64,000 bases of DNA, from assembly GCA_950022295.1 (NCBI GenBank), contig OX465598.1:7316001-7380000 (forward strand). The letters run 5' to 3'. The notes beneath the pieces are model-generated. The model was not told where the DNA came from and searched no databases. It was given only the letters and a program-made list of their open reading frames with translations. The position numbers and the translations under genes are program-made. Below are positions 54,647 through 64,000 of this stretch, piece after piece. This DNA comes from Bromus sterilis. Its lineage: Eukaryota > Streptophyta > Magnoliopsida > Poales > Poaceae. Every line of letters starts with the position of its first letter. The stretch's first letter is position 1.

Positions 54647-57133
54647 TTAGGATGACGAGTATGTACTCTGAAGCCGATTACTACCAATCGGTTTTAGAGA
54701 GATAGGTATCAATCCGTTCCTTGTAGCACTAAGGAAATCAAACTCCGATAGATCACGTCCTGATAAGCAAGTAACATCCGGATGATTCCAATCTATAGAA
54801 GCATTGGCCAAAGCAACACAAGCCGAGTTGTCCGCATGAATAACTTCCACTTCATCTTCAACCCATTGTATCAAGAATTGGTGCATGGTGGGCGGCACAC
54901 ATTGATTAGCATGAACCCAATCACGGCCTAATATGACATTATAGTTACCTTGCACTTCGGCGACGAAGAATGTGGTGGCCAATGTCTTGCTTTCCACAGT
55001 GAGTTCCATACACATTACGCCTTTGGCCTCTGTCTTTTCTTTACCCTCAAATCCATTAAGCACCATGTTGGTCTTCATCAATGCATCATCATGTAATCCC
55101 AGCCTTTTGAAGACCGTGTAGGGCATAAGATTTATCACAGCACCACCATCAACTAGCATCTTTGCAATCGGTGACCCATTAATGTGACCTTTAAGGTATA
55201 ACGGCTTTAAATGTTTCACCAGATCTTTTGGCTTCTCAAATATAGCATTTTTAGGACCAAAATCTAGCCGAGCCACATCTCCTTGTTCATCTACAGCACG
55301 AAATTCGGCAGGTAAGTAATACACCATATTAATATCCATACCTTCCCGAGCCGACGCAGATTCATAATCCTCCATATCATCTTCATCTCCTAAGGTGTAT
55401 ACTGGACTTAAAGTCTCTTCGGTTGAAGAAGACGTAACAAGTGGCATGGACGATGTAATAGGGACAACATCATCTTTATTTGGTGGTGTAGGTGTTGTTG
55501 CAGTTAACGTAGAAGCACTTGTGGTTTCCTTTTGTTTAGGCCTCCATATTTGTTTTGCAGGTACCATGGGCCGAATTCCATTAATTAATTTGTCCTTTTG
55601 CTTCTCCTTTTCGTTCTCCACCTTCTCATGGTTCCTCATACGTTGCAATCTCCTCTTCATGGTCTTAGTTAAACCGGGAGGACACCACTGAGGTTGAGCA
55701 TATTTGGGATCCCTGTACTTGGTCGCGCTTGTTCTAGCCTCTTGATCATTAGCCATGGAATCCTGCTAAGCAACAACAATGTCATCATTAGAATTAGCCA
55801 GATTATCAACAATCGGCCCTTGGATCTCCTTCCGCTTGTCAGATTCTGAAACGCACCATGTGACTTAGCACGCCACACTTTTTTATTGACTTTGCTCGGA
55901 AAACCTTGTGATGGCCGACTATCACCTTGATTAAAATGTCCTTTTGAAGAATAAGAAAACCTCCCACGAGTGAGCCTATTAGGTGCTGCCCACCCCATAT
56001 AAAAAGCATAAGGGCCCATTGGCGGCTGCCCCCAACCACCGTTGAAGCCTCCCATGTAATATGGTGCATAGAGGAGTGGTGATGACCCATATGGCCTTGC
56101 ATATCGTCGACTTTCTTGCGGAGGTGATCTTGAACGCTTTGAAGTTGATGGCCGATTAGAGCTAGAACCGGCCACTTGATTGGCATACTTGGATAGCAAC
56201 ATATCAAAATTTGGCTTGATTCGCTTGCGCCTAGCTTCATTCCTTTTCCCCTTGCCAACTTCTGAATTCTTGGGTTTGACAAATTTATCATGATCATCCT
56301 CTTGCACTTGTAGTTGCCCCCCGAGCGTAGGATTTTTTATGGTGATCTTTATTACTTCCTTGCCATCGGGTTGCTTCTCAAGCACAACCTGTCTTCCCGA
56401 GTTCCTGTTGTCCTCATTTTCCTTTCTGGACTCACCAATGACCACGTTCTTCTTGTTGGCTAACTCGGCTATATCAGGCCGAATCAACACCTTTTTTTCC
56501 TTCCAAGTCTATGGTGTTCATCGGGAAGGGTTGCTTGTCAACCTGCATCTCAGAAAAACTCAATCATCCTTCATTAATGGCCGATTGTATATGTCTCCGG
56601 AAAACATTGCAATCATTAGTAGCATGTGAGAAAGAATTGTGATATTTGCAAGAAGCACGACGTTTTAGTTTTTCAAACGGCGGTAAAGTGTGAGATATTC
56701 TAATAATTTTATCTTGTAACAAAGCATCAAATATCCTATCACACTTGGCTATGTCAAAGGTAAACTTCATCTCCTCATCACGATTCTTGCGAATCGGCTT
56801 AAGAGCATTGCACGAGTAAGGTTTGGCCTTTGATGACCAAAAAAACTCAGTGGTATAGACATCAACCTCATCATCCGAATTATCATCATTGTAGTCAACC
56901 ATATGCATCCTAGGACGGTCAGTTGTTGATTTATGAACCTCTTTAACTCTGCTCTCTTGGGCCAAAGCTTTCTGCAAAACTTGGTTAATATTTAAGAACT
57001 CATAACTTTCTAGCCTCTCTTTGATGTGGGGTTTCAAACCATTAAGAACCAAATCTGCCAAATCTCTCTCAGTTATCACTAGGCTATAGCATCGGTTTTT
57101 TATATCTCTAAATCTTTTTACATAATCGGTGAC
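54647..57133 (-). pseudogene. Gypsy gag and aspartic protease, broken
   Basis: Gag segments include SVTDYVKRFRDIKNRCYS and LVLNGLKPHIKERL, then the CKYHNS-type motif. TGA at 56566-56564 interrupts an expected RLSF junction. A second part (LIRPDIAELANKK, RYARPYG...) is in a shifted frame, and a third shift leads into KYAQPQWCPPGLTKTMKRRL. The protease has MLVDGGAVINLMP (catalytic Asp of the D-G-G type) and NVILGRDWVHAN. After the protease the reading ends in SLKPIGSNRL and a stop. Lesions: one stop and at least two frameshifts. It cannot replicate by itself, since RT and integrase are absent. Confidence 0.88.
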
Positions 57134-57571
57134 TGACGACGGGGTGACCCCACGACTCCTACGGGTGAGCCTACCTGGTGTCCATGAGGGCAGAAGGGCC
57201 ATGAAGATACGGCCTCAGCCCACTAGATGGAACTGACATAGAAGTCCTCGACTCACAAGGAAGGTGCGAAGACCTGTCGTACGGAGCAAGCTAGGGTTAG
57301 GAAAGTTTACCTGTACACGTAGATGAACTCCCTGAGACCTAGCCCGGTATATAAGGGCTAGGAGGGGTGACGCCAAAGACATCAAATATTACTTGTAACC
57401 CTAGCCTTGAGCGCTCCAGCCTTGGCTTCCACTGTAATCGCATCTCCCCAATCAATAATATCGAGCAGGAGCGAGCCTCCCTATTTGCCGACGAGCTATC
57501 GTTCAACCTGCGCCTCTCATGACTAACCCAGGGTCCATGACCATGGGATTTGCCGGGGTTGATCCCCGTCA
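57134..57571 (+). repeat. 5' LTR of the Tat element
   Basis: 438 bp, TGACGACGGGGTGACC at the start and GATCCCCGTCA at the end (inverted ends). The TATA box TATATAAG lies at 57348-57355, and AATCAATAATATC near 57450 may serve polyadenylation. Confidence 0.85.
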
Positions 57572-57572
57572 A

Positions 57573-57590
57573 TTGGCGCCGTCTGTGGGA
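57573..57590 (+). other. Primer-binding site of the Tat element
   Basis: TTGGCGCCGTCTGTGGGA one base after the LTR end, the sequence typical of Tat-type gypsy elements. Confidence 0.85.
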
Positions 57591-58570
57591 ACTACGCGGG
57601 TTGGGATCACGATCTCGGCGGTCCCATCTTCAGCAAGCCACAACTCAAGGGCAAGACCAGACCTAGCCCACTCGAAGGATTCAAAATTACGGCGGACATC
57701 TTCGCCACCCCATCAAGACCACTCGAGCCGCAGTCACGCCAGGACCGATACTACGATAACGGCCAAGTACAGCGCCATCGACGAAGGAGTCGACGACCCA
57801 GAAGAATGGCAAGGGGCCTTTACAAAGGAACCCCACTCGACGAACTGCGACGCGCAGCGGAGGACTCACGAATCTTCCGACACCCCTCCACCGCCCGGGC
57901 ACCCACCGCACATCAAGATGATGACTATGAGATTGAATTCAACGATCAGCAGAACCACCGCCAAGGCAGAAGGAATCGACGACCCAAAAAGCGCGCACGG
58001 GCATCCGCCGCCAACTAAGACAGCGACTCCGAGACACCTGTTGGCGAGTACTACGACCCAGATCGAAGGCCGGACGAATTCGCCAACCTCATCAAGAACC
58101 AAGACATGAGTCGAGGAATCAAAACCGATCCTCGGTTCCGTGAGCACCCGGAGGATCAAGAGCAGATCTTAAGAATCTCAAGAAGGAAGAGGCACGCCGG
58201 ATCTAGCAAACTCACGGCCATAGAGCAGTTAGCAGGACCCTGCACGATCCACAGCTTCGAGGATGACTGGGGACGCGTCAGGTCTAGTCACACTTTGAGA
58301 GACTGCCGTCTGTTCAACGAGCTAGCCGACGACCTCAAGAAGGAGAAGCAGAAAGAAGACAGACGCAACCAACGACCCAAGCAAGCGCCGACCTCAAGCC
58401 CGGAAGGACGTCACAGCCCGTTGCGAGCACAGGTGCTCATGATCCAAGAAGGAAGGATACCGCAAACACAACGCGACGCCCAAACCCTGCAGGCCAGAGC
58501 AGCTGAGAGCATAAACACAGTCGACGTCTACCAGCTACATGGAACGGAGACCAGCATCACATTCTCATAG
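57591..58570 (+). pseudogene. Tat gag, truncated and shifted
   Basis: The first part reads in one frame to DEGVDDPEEWQGAF. From 57806 (ARGLYKGTPLDELRRAA) the frame changes and continues with DDDYEIEF, then a stop at 58016-58018. The same frame carries on with KTDPRFREHPEDQEQ, CTIHSFEDDW and HTLRDCRLFNEL up to TAG at 58568-58570. The central Gag core (the usual AWL-containing block) is not found; only the N-terminal arm and the post-core region are present. Codons after the stop continue straight into pol. Confidence 0.8.
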
Positions 58571-61500
58571 GACGACCATCCACCCACAGTCCCAAGACTG
58601 GGGCATGCACCCTTAGTGCTAGATGCGCAAATCGGAGGATACGACATGGACCGGATCTTCATGGACGGAGGCAGCAGCATGAACATCATCTTCGCCAACA
58701 CCCTGCAAAAGATGCTGATCCCACGATCAGTATGGAGAAAATCAAGCACTGAGTTGCACGGGGTAGTCCCAGGAGAAGCAGCCACATCGCTCGGAGTCAT
58801 CGAACTCGAAGTCGTCTTTGGCAACCGTCGTAACTTCGCAAAGCATGTCCTCGAGTTCGAGGTACTCGACTGGCAATCACAGTATCACGCCATATTGGGG
58901 CGGCCAGCATTCGCGCAATTCATGGCGGTCCCACACTACGCCTACCTCAAGCTCAAGATGCCAGGATCATCAGGAGTCCTCACGATCAACGGAAGCTTCA
59001 TCAAATCAGATCAGTGTGATCGTGACTTCCACAGGATCTCCGATACATTCGGAGCCAAACAAGAACTCAGAGAAATAGCCATGGTGACGGACAAAAGCAC
59101 CTTCTCATTGGTGAGCCGAAGCGAATCCAGGGAGTACGTACGCGACTTCAGCATCGACAGCGACACAGTCACTCACCAAGTGCACCCGACGGACCCGGAC
59201 AAAACAGTCTGCGTGTACGCCCACCTACCAGAGGAGCAGGCAGCAGCTCTCATCGCCTTCCTCCGAGACGAGTGGGAAATATTCGCCTGGTGCCCAGCCG
59301 ACATGCCTGGGATACCACGCAAATTCGCGGAACACGCCCTACGCATCAAGCCAAACACGAGGCCAGTGAAGCAAGCGCTGAGACGATTCTCGGAGCCCAA
59401 GCGCAGAGCAATTGGAGAGGAAGTCAACCGGTTACTCGACGCTCAGTTCATCCGAGAAACGAAGAAAGCCACCTGGATAGCAAACCCAGTGCTGGTGCCA
59501 AAGAAAGACACGACCGTGCTACACATGTGCGTCGACTACAGACCAATCAACAAACATTGCCCGAAGGATCACTTCCCCCTGCCGAGAATCGATCAAATAA
59601 TCGACTCAACAGCAGGGTGCGACCTACTCTCCTTTCTGGACGCTTACTCAGGATACAACCAGATCAGGATGAAGGAAGAAGACGAAGAGCACACATCGTT
59701 CATCACCCCCTATGGAGTATTTTGCTACAGGACCATGCCCTTCGGGCTCAAAAACGCAGGCGCCACTTATCAACGAATGATGCAGGCCTGCCTAAAGGAG
59801 CAAATAGGAAGAAACGTACAAGTCTACGTGGACGACATCGTCATCAAGACCTACAAAGCAGCCACACTACTCGACGACCTGCGCGAAACCTTCGCAGCGC
59901 TCAACAAATACAGAATCAAACTCAACCCAAAGAAGTGCGCATTCGGCGTACCGGCGGGAAAACTGCTGGGCTACATGATCTCTGCCCGCGGAATCGAGGC
60001 AAATCCCGAGAAAGTCCAAGCCATCACCCGCATGCAAGAACCAACCGACGTCAAAGGAGTGCAGCAGCTCACTGGAATACTCGCAGCTCTCAGCCGCTTC
60101 ATCAGCAGGCTTGGAGAACGCACGCTGCCTTTCTACCAACTACTCAGGAAAGGAAAGAAATTCGAGTGGACGGAGGAAGCCCGCCAAGCATTTGCAGACC
60201 TGAAAAAGACACTATCAACTCCACCAATCCTGGCGATACCCAAGGAACGAGAGAAGCTATACCTCTACGTGTCAGCACGCAGCAGTGTAGTAAGCACGGC
60301 GCTCGTTGTCGAACGCGCAGAAGAAGGCAAGGTCCAGAGCATTCAGAGACCAATCTACTACCTCAGCATGCTCCTGACCAAATCCCAGCAGCGGTACCCG
60401 CACTATCAGAAGCTACTACTAGCCATCGTCATGACTTCCAGAAAGGTGTCCCAATACTTCGATGAGCACCCTATCACAATCGTGAGCAGCGCACCACTCG
60501 CTGACATACTAAACAAACCTGGAGCAACCGGGCGAGTCGCCGAGTGGAACATCGAGCTCAGCCCACGAGACCTGCAGTACAAGCACCCAACAGCCATCAA
60601 AGCCCAAGTACTCCCAGATTTTCTGGTTGAGTGGACGGAGGTTCAAACACCAGGCCCCCCAAACCTATCAAGCTCATGGTCAATGTTCTTCGATGGGTCC
60701 AAGAGACAGCAAGGAGCTGGGGCAGGAGTTGTACTCATTTCCCCCAAAGGAACAAAACTGAAATACGTCCTCCAGATCAACTTCAGTCACGCTTCCAACA
60801 ACGAAGTAGAATACGAGGCACTCCTACATGGCATGCGCATGGCCAAAACATGCGGAGCCACTCCTCATAATCTACGGGGACTCCAATCTCGTCGTCCAGC
60901 AGACGATGAGAAACTGCAACGCAATAGCCGACAACATGGCGGCCTACCAAAAGCTCTACAACGAACTCGAAGGAAACTTCGACGGTTGCGAGCTAAACTA
61001 CATCACCAGGGACAACAATACAGAAGCTGACGAGCTCGCGAACAACGGTTCGACCCGGGCGCCTGTCCCACCTGGCGTTTTTCTCGAAAGCATCAACCGG
61101 AGATCCATCAAGGCGCTGGCAGCAACACCTGAAGCAGTCGTGGACGGCGAAAATGCACCAGAAACAACGCAGGTGGCAGCAGCAATACCATCAGACGAAA
61201 CAAGTACCAGCGCATCCGACAGCACAACCTTGACAGAGTTCGAAGGACCTGTCTGGACAAAATCATTCCTCCGATTCCTAATCGAAGGCACTCTACCACA
61301 AGACGTGGCCGAAGCACAACGCATCAGCCGACGATCCAAGGCATTCACTGTGATCAACAGACAACTATACAAGCGCAGCATCACCCAGATACTCCAAAAG
61401 TGCATTGACGAAGAGGACGTAAAAGCCCTATTGCTAGAATTCAACGAAGGCACCTGCGGGCACCACGCGAGCAGTCGAGTGCTCGTGTCCAAAGCATTTC

Positions 61501-62447
61501 GAGCCGGATTCTACTGGCCCACAGCCATGAAAAACGCAGAGGAAATCGTGCAACGTTGCGTCGCCTGTCAAAAATTCGCCAACAGGCCACACGCTCCCGC
61601 ATCAGAACTCAAGACCATACCACTATCCTGGCCGTTCGCCACCTGGGGACTCGACATGGTGGGCCCACTAAAAAAATCATCAAAGGGCGGAAGAAGACAC
61701 CTGCTCGTCGCAGTCGACAAGTTCACCAAGTGGATCGAAGCAGTGCCCATCACCAGCTCTACAGCCCCCACGGCTGTCAACTTCATCAAATCGATCATCT
61801 TCAGATTCGGAGTACCACACAACATCATCACGGACAACGGAACGAACTTCACGGCCGCAGAATTTCAGAACTTCTGCGAAGAACTGGGCATCAAAATCAA
61901 TTATGCGTCAGTCGCGCACCCGCAGTCCAACGGCCAGGTGGAAAAAGCAAACGGCCTTGTCTGTGGAGGAATCAAGAAACGGCTCCTCGCACCACTCGAG
62001 CAAGGCTTACAAACCACGCCAAACACTGCGACCCAATACACACCCTTCTTCATGGTGTACGGGGCAGAGGCAGTCCTACCACATGACCTCAAGTTCGGAG
62101 CACCCCGGGTCACTGGATACGAGGAAGAAGAAGCAGAAGAAGCATTACGAGACGACAAAGATACAGCTGACGAAGCAAGAGACACAGCCCTGGCAAAATC
62201 AGAAGGGTACCAAGACAAAATGCGTACCTACCAAAGCAGTCGACTGCGCACCAGAACCTTCAACAAAGGTGACCTAGTCCTACGACTAATACAAGAGAAG
62301 GTCCACAAACTTGCCCCCCAATGGGAATGACCATTCATAATCTCAGAAGTCATCGGAGGCGGCACCTACAGACTGAAGAACCCAAAGACAGACGAGGACG
62401 TGGGCAACCCATGGATCGTAGCAAACTTGCGACTATTCTATCCATAG
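58571..62447 (+). pseudogene. Tat pol: protease, RT, two RNase H, integrase
   Basis: Protease IFMDGGSSMNIIF is near 58650. RT runs about 59380-60130 with CVDYRPINK and the intact YVDDIVIK box. A degenerate first RNase H (IYYLSMLL, SRKVSQYFDEHP) is followed by a second one with MFFDGSKRQQGAGAGVV. One lost base near 60865 shifts the frame inside the second RNase H; it continues as LIIYGDSNLVVQQT. The integrase has the zinc finger (GTCGHH...CVACQ) and DDE parts (GLDMVGPL, NIITDNGTNF, NGQVEKANG). After LLAPLEQ a short segment usually ending in WSLR is missing (in-frame deletion). TGA at 62328-62330 replaces an expected Gly shortly before the natural end (TAG at 62445-62447). Inactive, but only lightly damaged. 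Confidence 0.93.
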
Positions 62448-63478
62448 CCCCTATCGGTCGGACATGGCTGGCAACTCATGTAAATCGCTTGACAGCAATA
62501 AAATAAGTGTTGCCCAAATATTGCCATCTCAAAGCACTCGGGGGCTGAAGAGGAAATTCCCCCCCCCCCCCCCGAGCAACTCTTTCACCTGTGCGATCTT
62601 AATCGAAGCACTTGGGGGCTTAAGAGCAAAACTCCCCCCCCCAAGCAACACTATCACCTACGCGACATTCTTCATGAAGCACTCGAAGCCTCGAGTACAA
62701 ACCCCAACCGAGAGACGACCATCAACACTCCAATGGCATCCAAACACTTTTGAAGAGACTTTGGAGGACGCACACACTCTTTTAGTCTTCACCCGATCGC
62801 CAACGATCACCTAAAGACTCGGGGGGCTACTCCCATCGGGAGCGCTGCCGCGCACCCGATAAAAGACAACAAAGGAGACAAAATCTAGCCTACGCTTGAC
62901 CCATCGACTCAAGCGTAGCCTCGGGGACTACTCCCATCGGGAGCGCTGTCGCACACCCGATAGAATCCACAGTTCAAAGTATCGGACGGACTCGAAGACA
63001 GTTCTCGGCCGCAAAAGACTCAAACACAACTCTCCGTTTCAAGAGAAATCAAAGACAGCACCTAATCGTCAAGGACTCAAACACATTTTTTTTTCGGTGG
63101 CATAGAGGCCCAAACATAAATTCCATTGCAAAGGATAAAACACAGTTTACATCATAAAGATCATCTTCAGTACAAAAGGACTCAACTACATTTGGATAGA
63201 AGGCAGCTCATGTTACAAGAGGAAATCACCCAAGGAATTATGACTTCTACATGTGTGCCCATGAGGGGCGATCGACTCTAGTACAAAAGCATCATCACAG
63301 ACAAAGTAGAAGAGGAAGCAGCAGGCTCATGATGTCAATGACATAACAAAAGGTGAAGCTCGACTTATTTGCAGGAGCCATTGAGGACGCTGCTCCACCA
63401 GCTTCTTCTCCTGCTCCTGTAGCTTCTTCTTCAGCTCCGCCCAAGCTGCCGGCGAAGATGACGCCGCTGCCTTCAGTT
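62448..63478. other. 3' non-coding region of the Tat element with repeats
   Basis: Repeated units: CACTYGGGGGCTDAAGAG followed by AAAYTCCCCCC at 62535 and 62610, and CTACTCCCATCGGGAGCGCTG (partly palindromic) with CGCACACCCGATA at about 62828 and 62930. C-runs occur at 62560-62575. No coding seen on the plus strand; the antisense ORF starts beyond 63478. Confidence 0.65.
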
Positions 63479-64000
63479 CTACAAGGTCGCTTGCCGCGCT
63501 CGTTTAACAGGTGGCTTGATATCGAGGTCTTCGTCAGAGCCAGAGGAGGAAGCAGTTGAAGACGGCTCACCACCAGCATCAGACGAGTTCCTGGAAGAAG
63601 AAGCAGTCGAAGACGCCGGCGAAGGACTCCTCGACCTTGTGGAGCTGTCGCTGCTCGACTCCTGCCCATGCGGATCGATGCTATTGCCACTCGGATCGAA
63701 TGCGCGGACAGTGACAGTGCTTTTGCCGTCAAAGCGACAGCTGAGCATATCGCTGTCCCGCAAATTCAACCGCCAAACAAACAAACCCCAACCAGAGCCA
63801 AGAAAAATCAAGCGAGAACTATCAACCTCCAACTCAACATAAGAAGGAGATCGATAGCTCCCCTGAAGGTGCAGAAGCAAGCCATCCAAGCCACGTTCAG
63901 AGACAATGGCAGAAAAAGCAGAGGGAAGAAGGATGTGATTAGCACTTTGGCCACGAACACGCAAAATAAAATCATAGCGCCAGAATCCCTCCTCCGAGGG
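63479..64000 (-). CDS. Antisense ORF of the Tat element, B3-like domain, partial
   Basis: Open from the window edge to a stop at 63479-63481, at least 173 codons; the start lies beyond the window. The N-terminal half contains FILRVRGQSANHILLPSAF, HLQGSYRSPSYVELEVD, FLGSGWGLFVWRLNLRDSDM and LSCRFDGKSTVTVRAFDPSG. In order and spacing this looks like the plant B3 DNA-binding barrel (GW-x-F-V, L-x-x-GD-x-L and F-DxSG landmarks), although G is replaced by S in LRDSD. The second half is Ser/Asp/Glu-rich and disordered, ending in a basic KPPVKRARQ that could act as a nuclear signal. Tat elements of grasses are known to carry extra ORFs, often antisense, between pol and the 3' LTR. The B3 assignment is mine by eye. 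Confidence 0.7.
   Translation of the reverse strand, partial: PSEEGFWRYDFILRVRGQSANHILLPSAFSAIVSERGLDGLLLHLQGSYRSPSYVELEVDSSRLIFLGSGWGLFVWRLNLRDSDMLSCRFDGKSTVTVRAFDPSGNSIDPHGQESSSDSSTRSRSPSPASSTASSSRNSSDAGGEPSSTASSSGSDEDLDIKPPVKRARQATL

Larger units (their letters stand above)
53508..57133 (-). mobile_element. Gypsy-type element with gag-protease only, 3' LTR present
   Basis: On the minus strand: truncated gag (from 57133), protease, a stop at 54649-54647, then only about 135 bp to the LTR at 54512. A purine-rich AAACAGGGGGGCATG lies directly before it. No reverse transcriptase, RNase H or integrase reading is present. The 5' part is cut off by the Tat insertion at 57134. Confidence 0.85.
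57134..64000 (+). mobile_element. Tat-lineage Ty3/gypsy retrotransposon, runs off the right edge
   Basis: 5' LTR 57134-57571, then the primer site TTGGCGCCGTCTGTGGGA at 57573. Gag, protease, RT, RNase H, a second (archaeal-type) RNase H and integrase follow, and a long 3' non-coding region with an antisense ORF. Dual RNase H and the extra ORF define the Tat/Retand lineage. The 3' LTR lies beyond the window. The insertion lies inside the gag of the minus-strand element, preceded by GTGAC as candidate duplication. Confidence 0.92.

Noticed and set aside
57519..58109. 196-codon frame as a complete gag protein
   Set aside because: The frame changes at about 57806 relative to known gag parts, and the capsid core is absent; treated as a broken gag.
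59272..60465. Long plus-strand open frame of about 400 codons overlapping pol
   Set aside because: It is in a different frame from the RT domain and has no family features; it is the Arg/His-rich shadow of the Tat pol coding sequence.
1..64000. CRISPR arrays, bacterial operons, tRNA or rRNA genes
   Set aside because: No regular short repeats with unique spacers, no polycistronic layout, and no cloverleaf or rRNA sequence was recognised; the DNA is plant nuclear.

Overview
The window reads as nuclear DNA from a grass, most likely a Triticeae species (wheat, Aegilops, barley or rye group). Three things point there: intron-containing plant genes standing alone between long repeat blocks, Stowaway/Tourist MITEs, and nested CACTA and Ty3/gypsy elements whose termini resemble Triticeae families. 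The species cannot be fixed from the sequence alone. Most of the 64 kb is transposable-element DNA.

Left third (1-17 kb) holds the host genes. A RIPK-like receptor-like cytoplasmic kinase (five exons, 2148-6462, +) carries a Harbinger-type and a Stowaway element in its large second intron and a Mutator-like MITE in its upstream region. After a belt of decayed Harbinger and LINE fragments (7.2-11 kb) comes an NF-YC transcription-factor subunit (11652-12536, -) with a probable long 5'UTR intron. A decayed PPR gene lies at 15.5-16.1 kb (-).

Middle (17.3-46.6 kb) is a transposon nest. A non-autonomous CACTA element (17300-24631, TSD TTC) contains a complete but dead Ty3/gypsy retrotransposon (17798-24189, TSD ATAAG). 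Next come fragments of a copia-like LTR, Helitron-like ends, a Tourist MITE and a 5'-truncated LINE with its target duplication. The main item is an 11.1-kb two-gene CACTA transposon (31298-42439, TSD ACG). Its TNP2 gene has two in-frame stops, while its nine-exon second gene (TNPA-like, 621 codons) reads open throughout. It is followed by another small CACTA element (42515-44429) and a PIF/Harbinger element with a dead transposase (44547-46606).

Right third (46.6-64 kb) has a solo-type gypsy LTR and one small host gene for a secreted, very cysteine-rich protein (49912-50352, -, with a TATA box). Then come tandem duplications, a TNP2 relic, and a minus-strand gypsy element with gag and protease but no reverse transcriptase (53508-57133). 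A Tat-lineage gypsy element (57134 to beyond the right edge) is inserted into the gag of that element. It has a dual RNase H pol and, antisense near the window end, an ORF with the look of a B3 DNA-binding domain.

No convincing new multi-gene system was found. The strongest candidates for follow-up are the antisense B3-like ORF of the Tat element, the CACTA element with its intact second gene and internal repeat array, the gag-protease-only retroelement, the palindrome-rich LTR, and the cysteine-rich secreted protein. All family assignments are from reading motifs by eye; no database search was run.
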